Translations under genes and position numbers: made by a program
Notes under the pieces: generated by a model
Databases searched by the model: none
Seen by the model: the letters and a program-made list of their open reading frames with translations, nothing else
Told to the model about the DNA's origin: nothing
NCBI GenBank assembly: GCA_016933955.1
Contig: JAFGTT010000009.1
Location: 1 to 64,000 of the forward strand
DNA length: 64,000 nt
Direction of reading: 5' to 3'
Source: Candidatus Zixiibacteriota bacterium
Lineage (GTDB): Bacteria; Zixibacteria; MSB-5A5; GN15; PGXB01
Shown here: piece by piece, positions 26,146 to 34,865 of the stretch
Numbering within the stretch: position 1 is the first letter of the stretch
Layout: the number at the start of each line of letters is the position of its first letter

Positions 26146-27132
26146 GTGAAGGGACTCACGAAATGGCGTAAATTTCGGATTATGGCTCGGGCGGCAAAAA
26201 ATATCCTTCTGGGGCGGCCGATAACGGTCTCATTCGAAATTACATACAACTGCAACGCCCGGTGCGAGCATTGCGATTTGGGCGATTACGTGAAGGAACC
26301 GCGGCTAGGACCGGATCATTTCGCCCGCTGGATGGATATTCTTCGTCCGGCCGTAGCGCAGATATCCGGCGGCGAACCGCTTCTCAGGAAAGACCTGGCC
26401 GAGATAGTTGCGGAAATGCGGCGGCGCGATCCGACGGCGGTATTCGTGATCACCACCAATGTCCAGCTCCTCAATGAGGAGAAATACCTGAAATTGCGCC
26501 AGGCCGGGATCGACCAGTTTTCGTTTTCGCTTGATTATCCCGATGAGCGGCACAACGAGTTTCGTCATCTGAAAGGGAATTTTGAACATATTGCCGAGCT
26601 TGCCCCACGGCTGGCCCGTTATGGTAATCATGACATCATCCTGGCCTGCGTGGTACAAAGCGGCAATTTTCGCGATTTACCCCGGATCGCCGAACTGGCC
26701 CGGGACTGGGGCGTGGCGGTGAATTTCAGCACATATAATGAACTTCGGACCGGCAAGAGCCATTATTCAGTCAACCGCCCTGAGGATTTGCAGGATCTGG
26801 AACAGGTGATTGACAGGCTGGTGGCGATGCAAAAAGACGGTTACCCGATCCACACCTCGGAATGGACTCTGAGGCAGATGATCGAATTTTTCCGACACGG
26901 CAGTCGGCCCGGTTGCCGGGCTGGACAGAGATTCCTGATTATCAACCCCTGGGCGAAACTGACCCCGTGCGGGATGTTTCGTGAAGAATACGATTCCAGG
27001 CCGGAATTAATAAAGCACTTTTCTCTTAGGAATAGCTGCGGGAAATGCTATACGGCTATCAGGGCCAATTCCGAAAAAACCCCTTATCGGTTGCTGGTCG
27101 ATGCCATTCGGGCGGCAAAAACCGGTAGATAA
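26146..27132 (+). CDS. Radical SAM protein
   Basis: 328 residues from a GTG start with AAAAGGA upstream. CNARCEHC (Cys36, Cys40, Cys43) binds the catalytic 4Fe-4S cluster; ISGGEPLLRKD (about 67-77) is the GGE motif for SAM. The C-terminal third has further cysteines (GCRAGQRF, PCGMF, SCGKCY) that could hold a shortened SPASM-like auxiliary site. Members of this MoaA/PqqE-like group modify peptides or small molecules; the substrate is unknown. N-terminal residues 1-25 are basic and amphipathic, similar to HpnH-type enzymes in layout. It probably shares transcription with the upstream regulator. Confidence 0.85.
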   Translation: MKGLTKWRKFRIMARAAKNILLGRPITVSFEITYNCNARCEHCDLGDYVKEPRLGPDHFARWMDILRPAVAQISGGEPLLRKDLAEIVAEMRRRDPTAVFVITTNVQLLNEEKYLKLRQAGIDQFSFSLDYPDERHNEFRHLKGNFEHIAELAPRLARYGNHDIILACVVQSGNFRDLPRIAELARDWGVAVNFSTYNELRTGKSHYSVNRPEDLQDLEQVIDRLVAMQKDGYPIHTSEWTLRQMIEFFRHGSRPGCRAGQRFLIINPWAKLTPCGMFREEYDSRPELIKHFSLRNSCGKCYTAIRANSEKTPYRLLVDAIRAAKTGR

Positions 27133-27305
27133 ACGGGGACGCCCGGCGAATTTTCGTCCGCAATTGCAAGACTCTCAGTCGCTTACTTTAAATGGAAGGG
27201 CGTCTTAAAACCATTTCGGCCCCTTCAATTATCCACCTAATCAGCCGATAATCATAAAATAAGAATTTGAATTCAAAGATCTTAACTTTTTAGAAGGGAT
27301 AAGCT

Positions 27306-30300
27306 ATGAACCACGGTAAAGGAATCGTTTTCCCCTTAATTGTAACGGTTCTCATTATTATGGCAGCTATTCCGGGTCAGGCGGCCACGGTTGTCTGGAA
27401 CAACCTGTCCGGCGGCAACTGGAACAATGCTTCCAACTGGAGTACCGGAACAGTCCCGACCTCCGGGGATATTGTTTATATCACCATGGACGGTAACTAT
27501 ATCGTCAACCTGGATATGAACGCCACAGTGCATACCCTCTATCTGGGAGGATACAGCGGAACCCAAACCCTGCGCTGTAACAGCTGGGAAATCACTGTTA
27601 CGGGAACATGCAATGTATACGAGAACGGTTATCTTGATATTAACAGTTCGCATGTGCATACCACCGGCGATTTTTACATGAATATCGACGGCCAGGTCGA
27701 TCTGGACAACGGCAGTATCGAGCATCGGATCATCAACAAGGGATCATTGAATCTGACCCGGACATGTTCGTTCCCGGCCTGGTTCGTCAATGATACCACC
27801 GGGACATTAACGGTTGAAGGGAATATGGAAGCGAGTTGCTACCTGACGGTTGATACCGGATTTACCAATCGGGGGACCATCAACCTGACCAGCAGTTATT
27901 TTTCGACAACCACAACCGCCAAAATAACGGTTACAAATGGATCTCTGGTCAACGAGGCGCCGGGAACAATCAATGCCCTTCAGGGAAGCAGTCTGACCAC
28001 TTCCTCGGAACGAACCCTCGAGGCTCAGGTGGCCAATGCCGGGACAATCAATTCCGACACCTATCTGAAAATTTCCAAAATCGATGCCACCCATACCAAT
28101 TCCGGAACTTATCATGTCCAGGTCGGCAATCTGGTATTCACCCAGTTGGCCTCCGGCGCGACTTTCAATAATACCGGGACAATCCAGATCGACAGCGGCT
28201 GTTCATTCGCTTTCGATTCCGATTATTTCAACCATCTGTCCGGGAGCATTGTCAATAACGGAACCCTCAGTTTCAACGGCGTGGTGGTTGCCATTACTCC
28301 CAAATTTACCAATACCGGACGCCTGGTTCTGGGCGGAGTATCATCATCATTGACCATTTCCGACACTCTGTTCAATGAGGGAACAATATCGATAGGTAAC
28401 GCTTTTATCGAAGGGACACCGCCGCTTATTAACCGCGATTCGCTGCTGTTGACCAATGGAACAGTCAATGTCGATCTGACCAACGACGGGATTATCAAAG
28501 CCACTATCGCCGGGATTATCAATGGCACTTTGACTACGGAACCCGGTTCGAAGATGATATCCGAGGGAACAACGACCAACCTGACGATTTTGTCGGTAGC
28601 TGAATCATTTACCAATCACGGTGAGATTATCCTGACCCAGAGCGCCACCAACTATTCCTACATCAGTATTCTGGGGTCGGATGATTCTCTAATCAATGCC
28701 TCCGATGGAATTATAACGGCTGAAATCGGAACCGGATCGGCCTATCCGCGTTATATCAGCGCTAAATTGTATAATGAGGGAACGGTCAATGTCGCCACGA
28801 CCAGCAGTCTGATTATAAGCGCTTCCGATCCCCTGCATACCAATGTCGGCACAATTAACGTAACCAGTGGTAATCTGACCTGCCACGATGATTTTAAAAA
28901 CAGCGGGACGATCAATATCGCCGCCTCCAAGATGTTCTCCAGGCTCGGCGGCAAGTTTTATTTCGATAACGGGACAGTTACCGGTGAGGGAACGCTCTCG
29001 TTGATCGACGACACCATCTATGTCAGCAACAGCAACACGGTCGATGCCGATGTCAATTTCACCGGCGGTCTGGCGGAAAATACCGGTACCCTTACCAATA
29101 CGGGAACTCTGGATCTTTATTCTATTACGGTCAACGGGGCCGGAACGATCGTCAATGAAGGCTTGATGACCATGTACAATAGCACCGTCAACAACGATCT
29201 GGACAACGGCGGTATGCTGAGTATTTCACGCCTGAACAACCTCAACGGAGCGGTCACCAACGGTATCGACGACACTATTCTGGTTCAGGGTGATTCATAC
29301 GGCTCGGCATCGCTGACTGTCGCTTCCGGGTTCACCAATAACGGCGTTATCGACCTGACCAGTATTATCGAGGATACGGCCACAACGGCAACCCTGAATG
29401 TGACATCGGGGGCACTGACCAACAGTAATCTCGGTGAGATTGTCGCCCGAAGAGGCAGTTCGACCGGCGGAACACGAATCCTGGCGGCCCAGTTGGCCAA
29501 TCAGGGTGAGATCAATATCAACAATATCGCTCTGCGTATGAACAAGGCTTCCATATCGCACACCAATAACGGGACGATCAATGTCAACAGCGGACATTTT
29601 TATGTGGATATGACGGGAGCCAATTCTTTCAACAACACCTGCACGCTTAATTTCTCCAATCTCATGACCATGACGGTCGACGGGGGGACTTTCAATAACA
29701 GTACCACCGGTAAAATCCAGGGGAATGGTTCGCTGAACACTTACGCCACCACCTTCACTAACGACGGACGGGTCAGCCCGGGTAATTCGGCCGGCATCAT
29801 TAATATGCAGACCAACAACTTCCCGATCGATGTCAACGGTCAGGTCGATATCGATCTAGGCGGACTGACTCCTATCACCCAGCATGACATTCTCAATATC
29901 ACTCAGAATGCGGTTCTTGGCGGAGTTCTCAATATCAATTTGATTTACGATTTTATCCCGGCCGTGAATGACAGTTTCCGGGTAATGACATACAACGCGC
30001 GGATTGGTGATTTCCTGGCAATCCTCGGACTCAACCAGTTCGGCATCGTGTTCGACACCAATTTCACATCATCGGCTCTATATATTGTCACCAAGGAAGT
30101 CACCAATGATCCTCCGGTTATAACGGGTATGCCCGATAGCATCAGTTTTGACACCGACAGCACCGGGCTTCTGGGAATCTGGAATTATGTTTCCGATGAT
30201 TACACCAGCGATACCGATATCGTTTATGAATTCACCGTCAGCAACGATTCCCTGCTGTACGATCTCAACGAAGCCGGTTTCCTGATTCTATCGGCCGTGG

Positions 30301-31295
30301 GAGGTTTTATCGGAGAAGTGGTCCTGGGCATGACCGTCACTGACCAGCATGGTGACAGCGCCTCGGACACCACCATTGTCACGGTCACAACCATGCCCAA
30401 TACCGATCCGGTTATTACCGGATTGCCGGACAGTCTCAGTTTCAAGGCGGATTCCTCGTATAATCTCTACATCTGGGGTTATGTGGCCGATACCGAAAGT
30501 GATGATTCTCTTCTTGATTATGATTTCACGACCAGCAGCGACTCCCTTATTCCAGCATATGACACATCAAACGGAATTCTCAATGTATCTTCCGTGATCG
30601 GCTATAACAACACCGCCTACCTGTATATGACGGTGACCGATCCGGGAGGATTGACCGCCAATGACACGGTTAAATTCGTGATCAGGTATAATTATGCGCC
30701 GATTATATCCGGTCTTCCCGACAGTATCGCTTTTGGGGCGGACAGCTCGGCGGTTCTTGATATCTACGCGGCCGTCAGCGATGCGGAGAGCGATGACAGC
30801 CTGATCTATTACGCCTTCAGCGCCAGCAATGATTCACTTCTGCGCGATTTCAGTTATGAAACCGGTCTTCTAACGCTGACAGCCTCGGCCGGATATAGCG
30901 GTGAGGTCTATTTGTACATCGCTATTACCGATCCCGATACCGCCATAGCTCATGACACCATCGTGGTCACGGTTGAACCGTTCCTTGATGTGAACGATAA
31001 CGCCGAGTTGATTCCCGAACGGTACGCTTTGAATCAGAATTATCCCAACCCATTCAACCCGATTACCATTATTGGTTACTCGGTCCCGACCCGGTCGGTG
31101 GTGAATATCACGGTCTTTGATCTTCTGGGACGGCAGGTGATAACACTGGTTGATGAAACCAGAGGGCCGGGAACATATACGGTGGAATGGAATGGCAGTG
31201 ATCAATCCGGTTATCCCGTGGCCAGCGGTTTGTATTTCTATTGCATGAAATCCGGAGACTATATCGAAAAAAGAAAGATGATTTTGTTGAAATAG
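27306..31295 (+). CDS. Giant secreted beta-helix protein with C-terminal sorting domain
   Basis: 1329 residues. Signal peptide to about residue 26 (IPGQAAT). Residues 28-65 have the GNWNNASNWSTGTVPTSGD pattern common at the start of secreted parallel-beta repeats. About 65-930 is Asn/Thr/Gly-rich, with many TNxGTINxxS-type turns that suggest a beta-helix. A block of about 100 residues is duplicated within it (starting near 183 and 672). Three Ig/cadherin-like repeats follow (about 936-1225), each beginning PxITGxPDSxxF. The end (about 1236-1329) is the FlgD/Por-type domain YALNQNYPNPFNP to the terminal KMILLK, which directs type IX-like secretion or surface attachment. Likely adhesin or surface-layer component. 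AGAAGGG precedes the ATG. Confidence 0.88.
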   Translation: MNHGKGIVFPLIVTVLIIMAAIPGQAATVVWNNLSGGNWNNASNWSTGTVPTSGDIVYITMDGNYIVNLDMNATVHTLYLGGYSGTQTLRCNSWEITVTGTCNVYENGYLDINSSHVHTTGDFYMNIDGQVDLDNGSIEHRIINKGSLNLTRTCSFPAWFVNDTTGTLTVEGNMEASCYLTVDTGFTNRGTINLTSSYFSTTTTAKITVTNGSLVNEAPGTINALQGSSLTTSSERTLEAQVANAGTINSDTYLKISKIDATHTNSGTYHVQVGNLVFTQLASGATFNNTGTIQIDSGCSFAFDSDYFNHLSGSIVNNGTLSFNGVVVAITPKFTNTGRLVLGGVSSSLTISDTLFNEGTISIGNAFIEGTPPLINRDSLLLTNGTVNVDLTNDGIIKATIAGIINGTLTTEPGSKMISEGTTTNLTILSVAESFTNHGEIILTQSATNYSYISILGSDDSLINASDGIITAEIGTGSAYPRYISAKLYNEGTVNVATTSSLIISASDPLHTNVGTINVTSGNLTCHDDFKNSGTINIAASKMFSRLGGKFYFDNGTVTGEGTLSLIDDTIYVSNSNTVDADVNFTGGLAENTGTLTNTGTLDLYSITVNGAGTIVNEGLMTMYNSTVNNDLDNGGMLSISRLNNLNGAVTNGIDDTILVQGDSYGSASLTVASGFTNNGVIDLTSIIEDTATTATLNVTSGALTNSNLGEIVARRGSSTGGTRILAAQLANQGEININNIALRMNKASISHTNNGTINVNSGHFYVDMTGANSFNNTCTLNFSNLMTMTVDGGTFNNSTTGKIQGNGSLNTYATTFTNDGRVSPGNSAGIINMQTNNFPIDVNGQVDIDLGGLTPITQHDILNITQNAVLGGVLNINLIYDFIPAVNDSFRVMTYNARIGDFLAILGLNQFGIVFDTNFTSSALYIVTKEVTNDPPVITGMPDSISFDTDSTGLLGIWNYVSDDYTSDTDIVYEFTVSNDSLLYDLNEAGFLILSAVGGFIGEVVLGMTVTDQHGDSASDTTIVTVTTMPNTDPVITGLPDSLSFKADSSYNLYIWGYVADTESDDSLLDYDFTTSSDSLIPAYDTSNGILNVSSVIGYNNTAYLYMTVTDPGGLTANDTVKFVIRYNYAPIISGLPDSIAFGADSSAVLDIYAAVSDAESDDSLIYYAFSASNDSLLRDFSYETGLLTLTASAGYSGEVYLYIAITDPDTAIAHDTIVVTVEPFLDVNDNAELIPERYALNQNYPNPFNPITIIGYSVPTRSVVNITVFDLLGRQVITLVDETRGPGTYTVEWNGSDQSGYPVASGLYFYCMKSGDYIEKRKMILLK

Positions 31296-31326
31296 TTATT
31301 TAAGCGGTAAATCAGGCTTAATATCA

Positions 31327-31368
31327 GGCGGGCTGTTCCCTGACAGGGATCGGCCCGCCGTTTTTTTT
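31327..31368 (+). terminator. Intrinsic terminator of the giant surface protein gene
   Basis: GGCGGGC (31327-31333) pairs with GCCCGCC (31353-31359), with a smaller TCCCTG/CAGGGA stem inside, followed by eight T. The T run overlaps the end of the convergent PfkB gene. Confidence 0.9.
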
Positions 31369-32293
31369 AAATGGTGACCGGTACTTTGAAATCAGTCATC
31401 TCCAGCAGGGTTTTCTGGCGCCGCCGGATTTCGGATTCGGTCATGACAAAATCCGGCCCGACCTGTTCGATCATGATCGAGGAAACACAGGAAGCGAAAC
31501 ACCCGGCTTTACGCAGGTCACCGGTTTTAAGATATTCGAAAGTAAATCCGGCCATGTAGGTATCGCCGGCCCCGGTGGAATCAAGCAGATCAATCCGATA
31601 CGGTGGGATATCGATAAAACGGCGGCCGTCATAAATTACCGAACCAAGTTCGGCCAGAGTGACGATAACTATTTCCGGCCCCCAGTCTTTGATAATCTCA
31701 GCGGCCCGGTAGGGATCACGGCGGCAGTCGATCCCGGTTAAAACCCGTCCTTCCAGTTCATTCGGTTTAACGACCGTGAATAATCCGAGAATATTGTCGA
31801 TTCCGTCCACTTTTTCATGATAAACGCGATTGTTCTCATCGGCATTACGGAGCAATCCCTGGGGATCACAAAACAAGTAACCATCATAATGACGCCGGAT
31901 ATCTCGGATATTATCAAATGATACCTCGCCCAGAATTGGGCCAATCAGAACAGCCTCGGAGTCCGAGTATATACCAGGTTTAATAGGGCCAATATTATCG
32001 GCCCGGCCGAGCAGATCGAGAGTGCGGTTGCCGAAATTATCATAGTAAATCAGTGAAAAACCGCCAGACTGAGGTGAAGGGATTACTCTTGCCTCGATTC
32101 CCAGTGCACTGAGTCTGGTTTCGAAATCGGTGCGGAAATCATCACCGATAGCACCGATCAGACGAACACTTTCTCCCAGACGAGCCAGAGTCAGGGCGGC
32201 ATTGGTACTGCATCCGGACAGAATGCGTCCTTCGGTTTCGATTTTTTGCGTTTTGATATAATCGTAAACGGGATTACCAATGGCGGTTATCAT
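31367..32293 (-). CDS. PfkB-family sugar or polyol kinase
   Basis: 308-residue ribokinase-like kinase. The C-terminal PfkB signature LDSTGAGDTYMAGF (catalytic Asp in GAGD) and the N-terminal GGCST-like SGCSTNAALTLARLG segment are clear. Substrate specificity cannot be read from sequence. It starts eight bases after a CDP-alcohol phosphatidyltransferase gene, with which it must be co-transcribed. PfkB kinases include myo-inositol 3-kinase, so an inositol-linked substrate is one option given ino1 in the same window; ribose, fructose or nucleoside kinases are equally possible by sequence. Confidence 0.85.
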   Translation of the reverse strand: MITAIGNPVYDYIKTQKIETEGRILSGCSTNAALTLARLGESVRLIGAIGDDFRTDFETRLSALGIEARVIPSPQSGGFSLIYYDNFGNRTLDLLGRADNIGPIKPGIYSDSEAVLIGPILGEVSFDNIRDIRRHYDGYLFCDPQGLLRNADENNRVYHEKVDGIDNILGLFTVVKPNELEGRVLTGIDCRRDPYRAAEIIKDWGPEIVIVTLAELGSVIYDGRRFIDIPPYRIDLLDSTGAGDTYMAGFTFEYLKTGDLRKAGCFASCVSSIMIEQVGPDFVMTESEIRRRQKTLLEMTDFKVPVTI

Positions 32294-32301
32294 AACTTTT
32301 A

Positions 32302-32910
32302 TTACACCGATTTTTTATCTTTAAGAATTTTGTGGGTATAGACCAAACGCTGGATGGAGGTTATAAACGAGGCCAGTCCGACGATAATAAGGGCCACCTC
32401 GAGCCAGCGAGATTGGGGGTAGTAGTTCTCCAGGATGGCGCCGATGATAATGGCGAGGAATTTTTCCAGTCGCCCCATGATGCCGACGGCGCAATTTTCG
32501 ATCTTGCCCATGGACTCGGCCGCGGCACGGGTATAGCTGGCGATAATCATACCGAACAGGGCAAAAAGGCCCCAGCCCGGATGAACTGATCCCGAAAGGG
32601 TGATGCCGGCCAGGATGAAGAACTCGCCATAACGGTCGGAAACATGGTCTAAAATTCCCCCGAAAACAGTCCCAATATCGCCGGCCCTGGCGGTTGAACC
32701 ATCCAGCATATCGGTAAAGGAGGTCATTATCATCCAGAAGATACCCCACCAGATCTGGTCTCTCCAGAAGTATACACCGGAAATGATAGAACAGATCAGC
32801 GAGATACCGGTCAACATGTTGGGGGTTAGCCCAAGTTTAAGGCAGATCCTCCCGAAAGAAAGGAATGATTTCTCGTAAAATGCTCTCTTTATTTTGTTTA
32901 TCTCAGCCAT
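32302..32910 (-). CDS. CDP-alcohol phosphatidyltransferase
   Basis: 202-residue membrane enzyme with about five to six transmembrane segments. The diagnostic motif DG-x2-AR-x8-G-x3-D-x3-D is complete: [19 protein letters not shown] then HVSD. The preferred start is the ATG at 32910, giving [15 protein letters not shown]; the frame is open 17 codons further. It transfers a phosphatidyl group from CDP-diacylglycerol to an alcohol or alcohol phosphate. The likely acceptors are inositol phosphate (given ino1) or glycerol phosphate; an arrangement with a PfkB kinase eight bases downstream favours a phosphorylated polyol, by inference. Confidence 0.88.
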   Translation of the reverse strand: MAEINKIKRAFYEKSFLSFGRICLKLGLTPNMLTGISLICSIISGVYFWRDQIWWGIFWMIMTSFTDMLDGSTARAGDIGTVFGGILDHVSDRYGEFFILAGITLSGSVHPGWGLFALFGMIIASYTRAAAESMGKIENCAVGIMGRLEKFLAIIIGAILENYYPQSRWLEVALIIVGLASFITSIQRLVYTHKILKDKKSV

Positions 32911-33043
32911 AAGCCCTTTTAAGCCAGATGGAAAATATAGTCCAAGTGAACACAAAGTCAAGCATAAACGATTTATTTGCCATTGGGGCCAGCAGAACGA
33001 ATTGACAAAAGGCTACAATAAGCGTATTTTCAGCCACCATTTT

Positions 33044-34858
33044 ATGAGTATGACGCCGAAACAGAAACTGATTCGCAATTTCTCGATTATTGCGCATATC
33101 GATCACGGGAAATCAACCCTGGCCGACCGTCTTCTGGAATCGACCCGGACTATATCGGAACGCCAGATGCGGGCCCAGGTTCTCGACGATATGGACCTGG
33201 AGCGGGAGCGCGGTATTACTATCAAGGCTCACACCATCCGATTGGCATACAAAGCCACCGATGGTTTTATATACCAGTTCAATCTGATCGATACTCCCGG
33301 TCATGTCGATTTTACTTATGAAGTCAGCCGGGCGCTTTCGGCTTGCGAGGGAGTTATCCTGGTGGTCGATGCCGCCCAGGGTGTGGAGGCTCAAACGGTT
33401 TCGAACCTCTTTCTGGCGCTGGAAAACAATCTCGAAATTATTCCGGTAATTAATAAGATCGACCTGCCGGCCGCTCAACCGGACCAGGTGGCCGACCAGA
33501 TTGTCGATCTGATCGGATGCAAAAAAGATGAAATCCTCCATTGTTCGGCCAAAACCGGACTGGGAATTGATCGGCTTCTGGAGGCGATAGTGCAACGGAT
33601 TCCGCCTCCCGAAGGTAATGCCGAGCGCCCACTCAAGGCGCTGGTTTTCGATTCGGTCTATGATTCCTACCGGGGAGCGGCGGCGTATGTTCGGGTGGTC
33701 GATGGTTCGATTGCGCCCGGGGATGTTATTACCTTTTTCTCTCATGGAAAGCAGTTCGAGGTCGATGAGGTCGGTTGCCGAAGGCTGGCCAATTTTCCCA
33801 TGGCGGCGCTCGAAACCGGCGAGGTCGGCTATTTGTACGCCAGTGTCAAGGATGTGGCCGATACCCGTATCGGTGACACCATCACCCATGCCCGACGCCG
33901 GGCCGATAAGCCGCTACCGGGATTTGTTAAGGTAAAACCGATGGTTTTTTCAGGGTTGTTTCCGGCTATCGCCGAGGATTACACTGAACTGCGTGATGCC
34001 TTGGAGAAACTGCGGTTAAATGATGCTTCGCTTGCGTTTACACCGGAGACATCGACGGCCCTCGGATTCGGGTTCCGGTGTGGTTTCCTCGGGATGCTTC
34101 ACATGGAAATCATCACGGAACGTCTCCAGCGGGAATATAACCAGACCATTATAAATACCGTCCCCAATGTCGAATACAATGTTTATCTCGAAAACGGGTC
34201 GGTCAAAGTGATCGACTCTCCCTCGGATATACCCGAATCCGGCAAGATTGGATATATCGAGGAGCCTTATGTCGAGGCCCAGATAATCACGCTACCGGAT
34301 TCGCTGGGTCCGATTATGCGTCTCTGTACGGAGAGACGGGGTATTTATAAAAACACCGAATATCCCACCCAGTTGCGGGCGGTGTTGAGTTATCAACTGC
34401 CCCTGTCGGAAATAATATTCGATTTCTATGATAAATTGAAATCTATTTCGCGAGGTTATGGTTCGCTCGATTACGGTCTTCCCTTTTACCGTGAATCGGA
34501 TCTGGTTAAGCTGGATATTCTGATTAACGGCGACCCGGTGGACGCTTTTTCAGTTATCATTCACCGCCAGAAGGCTTATAAGTACGGTGTCAACCTGTGC
34601 GAAAAACTTCGGAAGCTTATTCCCCGCCAATTGTTCGAGGTCGTTATCCAGGCGTCTATCGGCGGCAGAATATTGGCCCGGGCCACGGTCAAACCGCTTC
34701 GTAAAAATGTTACCGCCAAATGTTACGGCGGCGATATTACCCGTAAACGAAAACTGCTCGAAAGGCAGAAAGAGGGCAAGAAGCGGATGAAACAGATCGG
34801 GACGGTTGAAATTCCGCAGGAGGCTTTTCTGGCCGCCCTGCAGGTGGATGATGATTAG
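33044..34858 (+). CDS. lepA: Elongation factor 4 (LepA)
   Basis: 604 residues from the ATG at 33044; upstream codons in the same frame overlap the divergent gene and are not expected to be used. G-domain motifs: AHIDHGKST (G1), RGITIKAHT (G2), DTPGHVDF (G3) and NKIDLPAA (G4). Then follow EF-Tu domain 2, EF-G-like domains III and V, and the LepA-specific C-terminal domain ending in [20 protein letters not shown]. GTPase that back-translocates or remodels stalled ribosomes. No clear Shine-Dalgarno. The stop is eight bases from the convergent sigma-54 regulator. Confidence 0.96.
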   Translation: MSMTPKQKLIRNFSIIAHIDHGKSTLADRLLESTRTISERQMRAQVLDDMDLERERGITIKAHTIRLAYKATDGFIYQFNLIDTPGHVDFTYEVSRALSACEGVILVVDAAQGVEAQTVSNLFLALENNLEIIPVINKIDLPAAQPDQVADQIVDLIGCKKDEILHCSAKTGLGIDRLLEAIVQRIPPPEGNAERPLKALVFDSVYDSYRGAAAYVRVVDGSIAPGDVITFFSHGKQFEVDEVGCRRLANFPMAALETGEVGYLYASVKDVADTRIGDTITHARRRADKPLPGFVKVKPMVFSGLFPAIAEDYTELRDALEKLRLNDASLAFTPETSTALGFGFRCGFLGMLHMEIITERLQREYNQTIINTVPNVEYNVYLENGSVKVIDSPSDIPESGKIGYIEEPYVEAQIITLPDSLGPIMRLCTERRGIYKNTEYPTQLRAVLSYQLPLSEIIFDFYDKLKSISRGYGSLDYGLPFYRESDLVKLDILINGDPVDAFSVIIHRQKAYKYGVNLCEKLRKLIPRQLFEVVIQASIGGRILARATVKPLRKNVTAKCYGGDITRKRKLLERQKEGKKRMKQIGTVEIPQEAFLAALQVDDD

Positions 34859-34865
34859 CTGGAGA

